In this document: positions 9,152 through 20,409 of the stretch, one piece after another | How the letters are laid out: each line of letters starts with the position of its first letter | Numbering within the stretch: the stretch's first letter is position 1 | Source of the DNA: Thermoleophilaceae bacterium | GTDB lineage: Bacteria; Actinomycetota; Thermoleophilia; Solirubrobacterales; Thermoleophilaceae | Assembly (NCBI GenBank): GCA_030447905.1 | Contig: JAUJNZ010000009.1 | Coordinates: forward strand, 1-64,000 | DNA: 64,000 nt | Reading direction: 5' to 3' | Program-made: the position numbers and the translations under genes | Notes under the pieces: generated by a model | The model's input: the letters and a program-made list of their open reading frames with translations, nothing else | Database searches by the model: none | What the model was told of the DNA's origin: nothing

Positions 9152-9643
9152 GTGGACCCGGAGGAGATCGGACTGAACTCGCTGCGCCCGGCGCCGGGCT
9201 CCCGACACCGTCCCAAGCGCGTCGGCCGCGGCGAGGGCTCGGGCCTCGGCAAGACCGCCGGCCGCGGAGAGAAGGGGTACGGCGCCCGCTCCGGCGCGAA
9301 GCGCAAGGCGCGTTACGAGGGCGGTCAGATGCCGATCCACATGCGCCTGCGCAAGCTGCGGGGGCCGCACATGAAGAAGTCGACGCCCTTCGAGCAGTTC
9401 CGCACGCACACCCAGCCCGTCAACGTGGGCGACCTCGAGGCTCGCTTCGAGGCCGGCGCCGAGGTCACGCCCCGGACTCTGGCCGCCGCCGGACTCGCCA
9501 CCCGCAAGGGCGTGCCCGTGAAGATCCTCGGCGAAGGGGAGCTGGCCAAGAAGCTGACCGTCCGCGCCCACGGCTTCTCGAAGGCCGCCCGCGAGCGCAT
9601 CGAGTCCGCCGGCGGGACCTGCGGGGCGCCACCCGAGGGCTAG
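9152..9643 (+). CDS. rplO: 50S ribosomal protein L15
   Basis: This 163-residue protein begins at GTG 9152, with GAGGGGG (about 9140-9146) as a plausible Shine-Dalgarno. The N-terminus has NSLRPAPGSRHRPKRVGRG and GSGLGKTAGRGEKG, typical of L15, and the C-terminus has VRAHGFSKAARERIESAGG. L15 is a late assembly protein of the 50S subunit. It precedes secY by 12 nt. Confidence 0.97.
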   Translation: MDPEEIGLNSLRPAPGSRHRPKRVGRGEGSGLGKTAGRGEKGYGARSGAKRKARYEGGQMPIHMRLRKLRGPHMKKSTPFEQFRTHTQPVNVGDLEARFEAGAEVTPRTLAAAGLATRKGVPVKILGEGELAKKLTVRAHGFSKAARERIESAGGTCGAPPEG

Positions 9644-9655
9644 CGAGCACCGGCC

Positions 9656-10957
9656 ATGCTGCAGACCCTCCTCAACTCGATCCGCACGCCCGACATCCGG
9701 CGCAAGCTCGTGTTCACCGGGGCCATGCTCGCGCTCTACCGCCTCGGCGCCTACATCCCCGCTCCGGGTATCGACGTCTCCGCGGTCGAGCGGATCGCCG
9801 AGAGCTTCCAGGGCTCGAACGTGCTCGGCTTCCTCAACCTTTTCTCGGGGGGGAGTCTCCAGCGCTTCGCGATCTTCGCGCTCGGGATCATGCCCTACAT
9901 CACGGCGTCGATCATGCTGCAGCTCCTGACCGTGGTGCTGCCATCGCTCGAGAAGCTCCGCAAGGAGGGCGAGGTCGGCCAGCAGAAGATCACCCAGTAC
10001 ACGCGCTACCTGACCGTCGCGCTCGCCTTTGGGCAGTCGATCGGCTACGTCTTCCTGTTCCGCTCCTTCGGCGCCACGGCCGGCACCTCGGTGGTCGAGA
10101 ACTTCAACTTCAGCGCGGTCTTCATCATCGTGACGACCCTCACCGCCGGGACGGTGCTCGTCATGTGGCTCGGCGAGCTGATCACCCAGCGCGGGATCGG
10201 CAACGGCATCTCGCTCATGATCTTCGCGAGCATCGTCGCCAGCCTGCCCCAGGGCCTCCAGGCGTGGTGGACGAGCCCTGACCAGGTCTTCAAGGTGATG
10301 ATGCCGTTCGTCGCGCTGGCGGTGGTGGCCGCCGTGGTCTTCATGCAGGAGGGCCAGCGGCGGATACCCGTGCAGTACGCCAAGCGCGTCGTGGGCCGGC
10401 GGATGGCGGGCGGCGGCTCGACGTACCTTCCGCTGCGGGTCAACATGGCCGGCGTCATCCCGGTGATCTTCGCCGCCTCGCTGATGGCCTTTCCGCCCAC
10501 CGTCGGTGAGCTCATCCAGGCGCCGTGGGCGCGGAGCCTCTCGGCCTTCTTCAACCCGAGCGGGTGGGCCTACATCGTCGGCGAGTCGGTCATGATCGTG
10601 GTCTTCACGTACTTCTACACCGCTGTGACCTTCAACCCGGTGGAGCAGGCCGACAACCTCAAGAAGTACGGGGGCTTCATACCCGGGGTGAGACCGGGGC
10701 GGCCGACCGCCGAGTTTCTCGACCGCATCCTGAGCCGGCTCACCTTCCCCGGCGCCCTCTACCTCGCCGCCGTCGCGGCTCTTCCGACGATCCTGATCAA
10801 CCAGACGAGCGCCAACTTCTTCTTCGGGGGCACGTCGATCCTGATCGTGGTCGGGGTGGCCCTCGACACCATGAAGCAGCTCGAGGCACAGCTGATGATG
10901 CGCAACTACGAGGGCTTTCTGAAGACGCCCAGCTCCGGGCCCTCGGGCATCGCGTAG
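9656..10957 (+). CDS. secY: Protein translocase subunit SecY
   Basis: This 433-residue polytopic membrane protein has about ten transmembrane segments. It forms the SecYEG channel for secretory and membrane proteins. Motifs include RLGAYIPAPGI, the plug-region GGSLQRFAIFALGIMPYI, TQRGIGNGISLMIF and the cytoplasmic loop PDNLKKYGG-like segment ADNLKKYGGFIPGVRPGRPT. It is 12 nt downstream of rplO, as in most spc operons. A 130-nt gap separates it from adk. Confidence 0.98.
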   Translation: MLQTLLNSIRTPDIRRKLVFTGAMLALYRLGAYIPAPGIDVSAVERIAESFQGSNVLGFLNLFSGGSLQRFAIFALGIMPYITASIMLQLLTVVLPSLEKLRKEGEVGQQKITQYTRYLTVALAFGQSIGYVFLFRSFGATAGTSVVENFNFSAVFIIVTTLTAGTVLVMWLGELITQRGIGNGISLMIFASIVASLPQGLQAWWTSPDQVFKVMMPFVALAVVAAVVFMQEGQRRIPVQYAKRVVGRRMAGGGSTYLPLRVNMAGVIPVIFAASLMAFPPTVGELIQAPWARSLSAFFNPSGWAYIVGESVMIVVFTYFYTAVTFNPVEQADNLKKYGGFIPGVRPGRPTAEFLDRILSRLTFPGALYLAAVAALPTILINQTSANFFFGGTSILIVVGVALDTMKQLEAQLMMRNYEGFLKTPSSGPSGIA

Positions 10958-11087
10958 GCCCCGGGACTCTCTCGACTACGATCGTCACTCTGCCCGAAGA
11001 GACCTTCGTTTAGCAGTTTCCCCACGCGGCGAACGTCCACCGCCGAGGGGCAGACCGCCTCATGCTTCCGATACGCTGCCGCGGTTC

Positions 11088-11762
11088 GTGGCCCAGCTCA
11101 ACCTCATCCTGCTCGGCCCCCCGGGGGCTGGAAAGGGCACCCAGGCAGAGCGTCTCGTCGACGACTTCGACCTTGCCTACTACGCCACGGGTGACATCCT
11201 GCGCGCGGCCGTCAAGGAGGAGTCGGAGCTCGGACGCAGGGCCGGTGAGTACATGGAGCGGGGGGACCTCGTCCCGGACGAGGTGGTAGTCGGGCTCGTC
11301 GTCGACCGGATCGAGCGCAGCGAGGCGCAGGACGGCTTCCTGCTCGACGGCTTTCCGCGCAATCCCGACCAGGCTCGGACCATCGACGACGAGCTGAGCC
11401 GGCTCGGCCGTCAGCTCACCGCGGTGCTCCTGATCGAGCTCGCCGACGGTGAGGTGATCCGCCGCCTGTCCGGGCGCCGCATGTGCGTAAAGAACGGCCA
11501 CCTCTACCACGCAGAGTTCGATCCGCCCAAGCGAGAGGGCGTCTGCGATCAGGACGGCTCGAGGCTGGTCCAGCGCGACGACGACCATCCCGACACCGTC
11601 AAGCACCGGCTCGAGGTCTACCGCGAGCATACGAGTCCGCTGGCCGAGCTCTACGAGGAGCGGGGGCTCCTGCGCCGCTTCGACGGCTCTCGGTCGACGT
11701 CCGAGGTGCACGACCACATCCGGGCCTCGCTGGCGACGCTGCGGCTCGAGAGCGAGCTGTAG
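11088..11762 (+). CDS. adk: Adenylate kinase
   Basis: This 224-residue enzyme catalyses ATP + AMP = 2 ADP. It has the P-loop GPPGAGKGTQ, the AMP-binding region (YATGDILRAAV, DGFPRNPDQA) and a long LID with CVKNGH and CDQDG, whose Cys/His/Cys/Asp pattern suggests a zinc-binding LID. GTG 11088 has no Shine-Dalgarno; TACGCT at 11072-11077 ends 10 nt upstream, so a separate leaderless-type transcript is likely. Placement between secY and map is classical. Confidence 0.97.
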   Translation: MAQLNLILLGPPGAGKGTQAERLVDDFDLAYYATGDILRAAVKEESELGRRAGEYMERGDLVPDEVVVGLVVDRIERSEAQDGFLLDGFPRNPDQARTIDDELSRLGRQLTAVLLIELADGEVIRRLSGRRMCVKNGHLYHAEFDPPKREGVCDQDGSRLVQRDDDHPDTVKHRLEVYREHTSPLAELYEERGLLRRFDGSRSTSEVHDHIRASLATLRLESEL

Positions 11763-11786
11763 TGGCCCGGCGGTAGCCTCGTCTCG

Positions 11787-12584
11787 GTGATCGTCCGAAA
11801 GACCCCCGTCCAGATCGAGCAGATGGCCGCCGCGGGGCGGGTCCTCGCCCGCTGCCTGCAGCTCGTCCGGGCCAAGGCGCGCCCTGGAGTGACGACACGG
11901 GAGCTCGACCAGGCGGCCGAGCGGTTCATCCGGGCCCAGGGCGGCGAGCCGGCGTTCAAGGGCTATCGCGGATTCCCGGGCTCGATCTGCGTCTCGCCGA
12001 ACTCGATGATCGTCCACGGCATCCCCGGTGGCTACCGACTCGAACGCGGCGACATCCTGGCCATCGACGTGGGCGTCGAGCTCGACGGCTGGGTGGCGGA
12101 CGCGGCGCTTACCGTGGCCGTGGGCCAGATCTCTCCGGTGGCCCGCCGGCTGCTCGACACCACCTCCGCCGCGCTCTTCGACGCCGCCGAGCAGTGCCAC
12201 CCCGGCAATCGCTTGGGTGACGTGTCTCATGCCGTGCAGCGGCGAGTCGAAAGCGACGGGATGGCCGTCGTGCGCTCGCTGGTCGGGCACGGCATCGGGC
12301 GGTCGATGCATGAGGATCCGCAGGTACCGAACTTCGGTGCGGCGGGGACGGGGCCCGAGCTGACGGAGGGGACGGTGCTCGCCGTCGAGCCCATGGTAAC
12401 CGCGGGCGGGCCGGCGATCCGGATGGGCTCAGACGGCTGGTCGGTCTACTCCCAGGACGGGTCTCTGGCCGCGCATTTCGAGCACACCATCGCGGTGACC
12501 GGCGAGGGTCCCCGGATCCTCACTCCCTGGCACCTCGACGAGGAGTCCTGGGCGCCTGCGGAGTCGCGCGTCGAGACCGCCTGA
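11787..12584 (+). CDS. map: Methionine aminopeptidase, type I
   Basis: This 265-residue metalloprotease removes the initiator methionine. The dinuclear metal ligands are visible: the two Asp in IDVGVELDGWVADAAL, His in GHGIGRSMHEDPQ, Glu in AVEPMV and Glu in HFEHTIAV. HGIPG near residue 73 is also typical. GTG 11787 lies 7 nt after a TAGCCT hexamer (11774-11779) with no Shine-Dalgarno, so it looks leaderless. In many genomes infA follows, but here it does not. Confidence 0.97.
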   Translation: MIVRKTPVQIEQMAAAGRVLARCLQLVRAKARPGVTTRELDQAAERFIRAQGGEPAFKGYRGFPGSICVSPNSMIVHGIPGGYRLERGDILAIDVGVELDGWVADAALTVAVGQISPVARRLLDTTSAALFDAAEQCHPGNRLGDVSHAVQRRVESDGMAVVRSLVGHGIGRSMHEDPQVPNFGAAGTGPELTEGTVLAVEPMVTAGGPAIRMGSDGWSVYSQDGSLAAHFEHTIAVTGEGPRILTPWHLDEESWAPAESRVETA

Positions 12585-12613
12585 GAGTCCTGGTCCTGCT
12601 AAGCTGCAGGGTC

Positions 12614-12682
12614 GTGCTGGGGACCGTCTCCTGGGTCCTCGGCGCCACCTCTGAACTCCGTCGAGGATCGCGAGAGCGGTGA
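12614..12682 (+). CDS. Putative leaderless micro-ORF overlapping the rpmJ start
   Basis: A 22-codon reading frame starts at GTG 12614 and stops at TGA 12680-12682, where GTGA also supplies the rpmJ start. A TAAGCT hexamer at 12600-12605 ends 8 nt before the GTG, matching the leaderless spacing seen elsewhere in this window. The peptide ([20 protein letters not shown] then ER) matches nothing I know. It may only bring ribosomes to rpmJ, which has no Shine-Dalgarno. It lies where infA is normally found but does not resemble IF-1. Chance is possible. Confidence 0.4.
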   Translation: MLGTVSWVLGATSELRRGSRER

Positions 12683-12792
12683 AGGTCCGAGCTTCGGTTA
12701 AGCCCATGTGCGAGAAGTGCAAGGTCGTGCGCCGTCATGGCGCCGTCTTGGTGATCTGCGCGAACCCTCGGCACAAGCAGCGACAAGGATAG
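12679..12792 (+). CDS. rpmJ: 50S ribosomal protein L36
   Basis: This 37-residue protein starts with GTG 12679: [20 protein letters not shown], ending [11 protein letters not shown]. The C-x2-C...C-x4-H zinc-binding set marks the C+ form of L36. It sits 7 nt upstream of rpsM as in most alpha operons. Its start codon overlaps the stop of a 22-codon upstream frame (GTGA). Confidence 0.95.
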   Translation: MKVRASVKPMCEKCKVVRRHGAVLVICANPRHKQRQG

Positions 12793-12799
12793 GACCCAC

Positions 12800-13180
12800 A
12801 TGGCGAGAATCGCGGGCGTGAACGTACCGCTCAACAAGCGGGTCGAGGTCGGACTCACCTATATCTACGGCGTCGGCGAGGCGACGGCGCGCAAGCTGCT
12901 CCAGGACGCGGGCGTCGATCCCAACACCTACGTCCGCGAGCTCACCGACGATGAGGTCATAAGGCTCCGCAACTCCGTCGACCAGGAGCTGAGCGTCGAG
13001 GGCGATCTGCGCCGCGAGCGCTCCCAGAACGTCAAGCGACTGATGGAGATCGGCGCCTACCGGGGCCTGCGCCACCGGCGCGGCCTGCCGGCGAACGGAC
13101 AGCGGACGAAGACCAACGGCCGCACCCGCAAGGGTCCCCGCCGCATGCAGGTCGCCGGCAAGCGCAAGGTGAAGAAGTAG
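12800..13180 (+). CDS. rpsM: 30S ribosomal protein S13
   Basis: This 126-residue protein starts [19 protein letters not shown] and has the S13 helix-two-turn-helix [14 protein letters not shown] and the C-terminal [20 protein letters not shown]13 contacts the P-site tRNA and forms intersubunit bridges. It is followed immediately by rpsK through a TAGTG overlap. Confidence 0.98.
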   Translation: MARIAGVNVPLNKRVEVGLTYIYGVGEATARKLLQDAGVDPNTYVRELTDDEVIRLRNSVDQELSVEGDLRRERSQNVKRLMEIGAYRGLRHRRGLPANGQRTKTNGRTRKGPRRMQVAGKRKVKK

Positions 13181-13578
13181 TGGCCCAGCAGCGCCCCGGA
13201 CGTGGGCGCGGGCGTCGTCGTCCCCGTCGCAATGTACCTGTCGGTCAAGCCCACATCAAAACGAGCTTCAACAACACGATCGTGACCCTCACTGACCGCG
13301 AGGGGAACGTGCTCGCCTGGGAGTCGGCGGGGGGCGCCGGCTTCAAGGGCTCGCGCAAGTCGACCCCGTTCGCCGCTCAGGTGACCGCCGACTCCGCGGC
13401 CCGCAAGGGCATCGAGCAGGGCCTCGAGAAGGTCGAGGTCTTCTCACGCGGGGCCGGCTCGGGTCGCGAGACCGCGATCCGCTCGCTCCAGGCCGCCGGC
13501 CTCGAGGTCACGGGCCAGCGCGACGTGACGCCGCAGGCCCACAACGGCGTCCGGCCGAAGAAGCGGCGGCGCGTCTGA
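13180..13578 (+). CDS. rpsK: 30S ribosomal protein S11
   Basis: This 132-residue protein starts with GTG 13180, overlapping the rpsM stop. It includes [35 protein letters not shown] and the C-terminal [12 protein letters not shown], all S11 signatures. S11 lies on the platform of the 30S subunit near the E-site mRNA. The TGA overlaps the rpsD ATG. Confidence 0.98.
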   Translation: MAQQRPGRGRGRRRPRRNVPVGQAHIKTSFNNTIVTLTDREGNVLAWESAGGAGFKGSRKSTPFAAQVTADSAARKGIEQGLEKVEVFSRGAGSGRETAIRSLQAAGLEVTGQRDVTPQAHNGVRPKKRRRV

Positions 13579-14198
13579 TGGCCCGCGACCGGGGCTCCCA
13601 GTGCAAGCAGTGCCGGCGCGAGGGCGAGAAGCTCTTCCTCAAGGGGGAGCGGTGCCTGACCGAGAAGTGCGGCGTCGAGCGACGCGCGTATCCACCGGGT
13701 GAGCACGGGCGCGGGCGCCAGAAGCAGTCCGAGTACCGCCTCCAGCTGCGCGAAAAGCAGAAGGCACGCCGCTACTACGGTGTGCTCGAGAAGCAGTTCC
13801 GCAACTACTACCACCGCGCGAGCCGCCAGAGCGGGGTAACGGGTGAGAACCTGCTACGGCTGCTCGAGAGCCGCTTGGACAACGTGCTCGTGCGGCTCGG
13901 GTTCGCGGGCTCTCGCCGCCAGGCGCGCCAACTGATCCTCCACGGCCATTGGACGGTCAACGGCCGCCGCGTGAACATCCCCTCCTACCACGTCCGGGCC
14001 AGCGACGTGATCGCCATGCGGGCGGGGTCCGGGGCGAGCGACGCGGTCCGCGAGGCCACGGACCTCGTCTCCGCCGTCCCGGCCTGGCTCCAGGCCGACC
14101 ACGACGGCCTCACGGCGAAGGTTCTGCGCCACCCGGAGCGGGGCGAGATCTCCGTGCCGGTGCAGGAACAGCTCATCGTCGAGCTGTACTCGAAGTAA
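13578..14198 (+). CDS. rpsD: 30S ribosomal protein S4, zinc-binding form
   Basis: This 206-residue protein has an N-terminal zinc motif ([13 protein letters not shown], then [12 protein letters not shown]-x2-C...C-x4-C), marking the C+ type of S4. The S4 RNA-binding domain follows near residue 95 ([35 protein letters not shown]). S4 is a primary 16S binder and part of the mRNA entry helicase; in E. coli it autoregulates the alpha operon. It starts in a TGATG overlap with rpsK. Confidence 0.98.
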   Translation: MARDRGSQCKQCRREGEKLFLKGERCLTEKCGVERRAYPPGEHGRGRQKQSEYRLQLREKQKARRYYGVLEKQFRNYYHRASRQSGVTGENLLRLLESRLDNVLVRLGFAGSRRQARQLILHGHWTVNGRRVNIPSYHVRASDVIAMRAGSGASDAVREATDLVSAVPAWLQADHDGLTAKVLRHPERGEISVPVQEQLIVELYSK

Positions 14199-14279
14199 GC
14201 AGGCAACGAAGTAGCCCGAGCCCCAGCCGCCCTCCAGGGCGGGCGGCACCCGGCCCGACCCGAAGAGAAGGAACCTCAG

Positions 14280-15260
14280 ATGCTCGACTTCCAGACCCCT
14301 CAGATCTCCTCCGAGAAGATGGCCGACAACCGCACTCGCGCAACTGTCGAGCCCCTCGATCGAGGCTTCGGCTACACGTTCGGGAACTCGCTTCGCCGCG
14401 TCCTGCTCTCCTCGCTCGCCGGCGCCGCGGTCAAGAGCGTGCGCATCGAGGGCGTCGCCCACGAGTTCTCGACGATCGACGGCGTCACCGAGGACGTCAC
14501 CGACATCGTGCTCAACCTTAAGGAGATCGTCTGCCGGATGCACTCCGAGGCCGATGAGGTCGAGGCCCCGCTCGTGGCCGACGGCCCCGGCGAGGTGACC
14601 GCGCAGGACATCGACCTGCCCGCGGGCATCGAGATCCTGAACCCCGACGCTCACATCGCGACGCTCGGGCAGGGCACCCGGATCGAGATGTACCTGACCG
14701 TCGGCCGCGGACGCGGCTATTCCCCGGCCGAGGACAACAAGACCGAGGACCAGCCGATCGGCGTGATCCCGATCGACTCGATCTTCTCACCGGTCAAGCG
14801 CGTCGCCTACCAGGTCGAAGCCGCGCGGGTCGGTCAGCGCACCGACTTCGACAAGCTGACCCTCGACGTGGAGACCGACGGCTCGAAGGAGCCCGAGGAG
14901 GCGCTCGCCGAGGCCGCCGAGATCCTCATCAGCCGGCTGTCGATCTTCACCGAGGCCGACCGCGTGGAGGCGCTGCGAGGCCCGGGCGACGGCGTCGTCG
15001 AGGCGGGCGCCGATCTCGTGCCCGGAGGCGCGGGCGGGGCGCGGCGTGCGGACGGCATGGACGAGATCCTGATCGAGGAGCTCGAGCTCGGCGTGCGCTC
15101 CTACAACTGCCTCAAGCGGGCCGGGGTCCAGACCGTCGGCGAGTTGCTCCAGCGCTCGGAGACCGAGCTCGCGGCCATCCCCAACTTCGGCTCGAAGTCG
15201 ATCGAGGAGGTGAGGGAGACGCTCCGCGCCCGCGGGCTGTCGCTTCGCGACGCCGCCTAG
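14280..15260 (+). CDS. rpoA: DNA-directed RNA polymerase subunit alpha
   Basis: This 326-residue protein has the alpha N-terminal assembly domain (TVEPLDRGFGYTFGNSLRR, FSTIDGVTEDVTDI, QVEAARVGQRTDFDKL) and, after an acidic linker near residues 235-255, the alpha C-terminal domain (LGVRSYNCLKRAGVQTVGEL, IPNFGSKSIEEV) that contacts UP elements and activators. ATG 14280 has an AAGGA Shine-Dalgarno. An 81-nt spacer separates it from rpsD. It is transcribed with rplQ. Confidence 0.98.
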   Translation: MLDFQTPQISSEKMADNRTRATVEPLDRGFGYTFGNSLRRVLLSSLAGAAVKSVRIEGVAHEFSTIDGVTEDVTDIVLNLKEIVCRMHSEADEVEAPLVADGPGEVTAQDIDLPAGIEILNPDAHIATLGQGTRIEMYLTVGRGRGYSPAEDNKTEDQPIGVIPIDSIFSPVKRVAYQVEAARVGQRTDFDKLTLDVETDGSKEPEEALAEAAEILISRLSIFTEADRVEALRGPGDGVVEAGADLVPGGAGGARRADGMDEILIEELELGVRSYNCLKRAGVQTVGELLQRSETELAAIPNFGSKSIEEVRETLRARGLSLRDAA

Positions 15261-15305
15261 CCGGGCCGGGTGGGCAGGGCCCCGACGGTCCCGCGGTATT
15301 CAACC

Positions 15306-15659
15306 ATGCGACACCAGAAGACCCGACATAAGCTCAGCCGCGACTCCGCGCATCGCAAGGCGCTGCTCATGAACCTCTCGCGCGAGGTCATCGACCACGA
15401 GCGGATCCGCACTACGCACGCCAAGGCCAAGGCACTCCGTCCCGAGGTCGAGAAGCTGATCACGCTGGCCAAGCGCGGCGACCAGCACGCCCGCCGCCAG
15501 GCCATGTCCGCCCTCGGACAGGACAAGTTCGTGGTCTACAAGCTGTTCGAGGAGCTCGCGCCTCGCTATATGGAGCGGTCCGGCGGCTATATCCGCATCC
15601 TGAAGCTCGGGCCGCGTCCGTCGGATGCGACCGAGATGGCGCTGATCGAGCTCGTCTAG
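15306..15659 (+). CDS. rplQ: 50S ribosomal protein L17
   Basis: From ATG 15306 the protein has 117 residues and the standard L17 start MRHQKTRHKLSRDSAHRKAL. LMNLSREVIDHERIRTTHAK and RYMERSGGYIRILKLGPR complete the fold, which lies at the tunnel exit. An extra 12-codon upstream extension (from 15270) is not family-like and is rejected. No Shine-Dalgarno is obvious. This is the last gene of the ribosomal cluster. Confidence 0.97.
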   Translation: MRHQKTRHKLSRDSAHRKALLMNLSREVIDHERIRTTHAKAKALRPEVEKLITLAKRGDQHARRQAMSALGQDKFVVYKLFEELAPRYMERSGGYIRILKLGPRPSDATEMALIELV

Positions 15660-15692
15660 GCGGCCGGGCGTGCGAGCGGAGCGAGTTCGGCC

Positions 15693-16502
15693 GTGACCGA
15701 CGTCGAGCAGCTCAAGGACCAGACTCGCCACGTGTGGAGCCTGGGTGACTACGTCAAGCTCGCCGCACGGATCGAGGGTGCCGCCCGCGAGCTCGTCGAT
15801 GCCTGCGCGATCTCGGCCGGGCAGGAGGTCCTCGACGTCGCCGCAGGCAACGGCAACCTCGCGGTGCTCGCCGCGCGCGAGGGCGCGGCGGTCGTGGCCT
15901 CCGACCTGACGCCCGCCATGGTCGAGCTCGGGCGCATGCGGACGGAGACCGAGGGACTCGACGTAGACTGGCTCGTAGCCGACGCAGAGGACCTGCCCTT
16001 CGAGGACGGGCGCTTCGACTGCGCGGGCTCGGTCTTCGGCGCGATGTTCGCCCCCCGTCCCGAGCTCGCCGCCGCCGAGCTCTTTCGCGTCGTGCGGCCG
16101 GGGGGAACGGTCGGCATGGCCAACTGGATGCCCGAGGGCTTCCAGGGCGAGATGTTCGCGACCATGAACCGCTATGCCCCGCCACCGCCCGAGGGCGTTC
16201 CGGCGCCGTCGGAGTGGGGCCGCGAGGCGGTCGTGCGCGAGCGTTTCGAGGGGCTCGCCGGGTCGGTCGAGGCGCAGCCGCGGTCGGTCGTGTGGCGCTT
16301 CGCCGACGCCGACGAGGCGTGGTCTTTCTTCGGCGACTCGGCCGGCCCGTCGATCGCCCTCCGAGAGTCGCTCGACGAGGAGGCGGTCGGGCGCCTGCGG
16401 GCGGACTTCGTCGAGCTGGTCGACCGCTGGAACCACGCCTCCGACGGGTCGGTCGAGATCGAGGCCGCCTACCTGCTCGTGGTCGCGCGCCGGCCGGGGT
16501 AG
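15693..16502 (+). CDS. Class I SAM-dependent methyltransferase
   Basis: This 269-residue protein has a UbiE/type-11 methyltransferase fold. Motif I is VLDVAAGNGNLAVLA near residue 47, the acidic loop is VVASDLTPAMVELG, and motif III/IV regions are VADAEDLPFEDGRFD and RVVRPGGTVGMANW. The substrate cannot be told; relatives modify small molecules or lipids. The GTG start lies 33 nt after rplQ, so it may be read from the ribosomal operon. No transmembrane segment is present. Confidence 0.8.
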   Translation: MTDVEQLKDQTRHVWSLGDYVKLAARIEGAARELVDACAISAGQEVLDVAAGNGNLAVLAAREGAAVVASDLTPAMVELGRMRTETEGLDVDWLVADAEDLPFEDGRFDCAGSVFGAMFAPRPELAAAELFRVVRPGGTVGMANWMPEGFQGEMFATMNRYAPPPPEGVPAPSEWGREAVVRERFEGLAGSVEAQPRSVVWRFADADEAWSFFGDSAGPSIALRESLDEEAVGRLRADFVELVDRWNHASDGSVEIEAAYLLVVARRPG

Positions 16503-16505
16503 CCG

Positions 16506-16705
16506 CTAAGACGGGCCGTCGACCCTGATCGGCTGCCAGCCCGGCACGGTGTTGCCCTCCGGCGGGATCAGACGCTCCCGCAGGATTCGGGCGCGGTGGA
16601 TCATGTTGTGGGCCAACCAGCTCCTCGTCTTTGCGGGTGTGAGGCGCTCTGGTTCCACCCGTCGGCCTCGATGAACGAGGGACCGGGGCCGGGGTCGCCC
16701 AGGAC
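16506..16705 (-). pseudogene. Frameshifted C-terminal remnant of an unknown protein
   Basis: On the minus strand a coding-like stretch ends at TAG 16506-16508. Its last part reads RSWLAHNMIHRARILRER and then LIPPEGNTVPGWQPIRVDGP. The preceding part, in another frame, reads GDPGPGPSFIEADGW. One single-base frameshift joins them into a plausible C-terminus of about 65 residues. The 5' end would run into truA, so only a remnant survives. I do not recognise the family. Confidence 0.35.
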
Positions 16706-16722
16706 GTTATGGTCGCCGTTCG

Positions 16723-17439
16723 ATGACCGCTCGCCTCGACCTTGAGTACGACGGCGGCGGCTTTGCCGGCTGGGCGCGCCAACCCGGCCGGCGCACCGTG
16801 CAGGGCGTCGTGGAGGAGGCGCTCGCGGCCGCGGGGAGGCCGGCGGAGCTGACGGTGGCCGGGCGGACCGACGCGGGGGTGCACGCCCGCGGCCAGGTGG
16901 CCAGCCACGACGGCGACCCCGCCGGCGCGGCGAGGCTTAACGCGCTGCTGTCGCCCGACGTCCGCGTGCTTCGCAGCGAGCGGGCGGCCGACGGCTTCGA
17001 CGCCCGCCGCGACGCCCACGCTCGCACCTACCGCTATCGGGTCCTGGTCCGCCCGACCGCGAGCCCCTTCGAGCGCGGGCGCGCGTTGCACTGGCCGCGA
17101 AGGCTCGATCGCGACCTGTTGGCCGCCTGCGCCGAGCCGGTCCGCGGCCACCACGACTTCAGGGCGTTCACGCCGACCCGGACCGAGCACGTGCGCTTCG
17201 AGCGCGAGGTCCGGCGCGCCGAGTGGATCGAGGCCGACGCGGACGCGCTGGAGCTCTGGATCGAGGCCGACGCGTTCATGCGTCACATGGTCCGGACCCT
17301 CGTCGGGACCATGCTCGACGTCGCGTCGAGACACCGGTCGCTCGCCGACCTCGAGCGCCTGCTCGAGGGGGCCCGACGGTCGGAGGCCGGTCCGACGGTC
17401 CCCGCGTGGGGGCTCTACCTCGAGTCGGTCCGGTACTGA
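16723..17439 (+). CDS. truA: tRNA pseudouridine(38-40) synthase
   Basis: This 238-residue enzyme isomerises uridines 38-40 in the tRNA anticodon arm. The N-terminal LDLEYDGGGFAGWARQPG and the catalytic AGRTDAGVHARGQVA (nucleophilic Asp) are clear, as are ARTYRYRVL and DAFMRHMVRTLVGTML. It often follows rplQ, as here. The ATG comes 9 nt after TATGGT (16708-16713) with no Shine-Dalgarno, fitting a leaderless start. Confidence 0.96.
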   Translation: MTARLDLEYDGGGFAGWARQPGRRTVQGVVEEALAAAGRPAELTVAGRTDAGVHARGQVASHDGDPAGAARLNALLSPDVRVLRSERAADGFDARRDAHARTYRYRVLVRPTASPFERGRALHWPRRLDRDLLAACAEPVRGHHDFRAFTPTRTEHVRFEREVRRAEWIEADADALELWIEADAFMRHMVRTLVGTMLDVASRHRSLADLERLLEGARRSEAGPTVPAWGLYLESVRY

Positions 17440-17499
17440 ACCCGGATGCGGGTCGGAGCGCAGGCGCGCCCGGTGCGGCCCCTATCCTCAGCGGTCGCC

Positions 17500-20365
<2,866 letters not shown>

Positions 20366-20409
20366 GCCGGTAGCGCACCCGGCGCTTTGCGCTAAGGTCG
20401 CGAGCCGGT

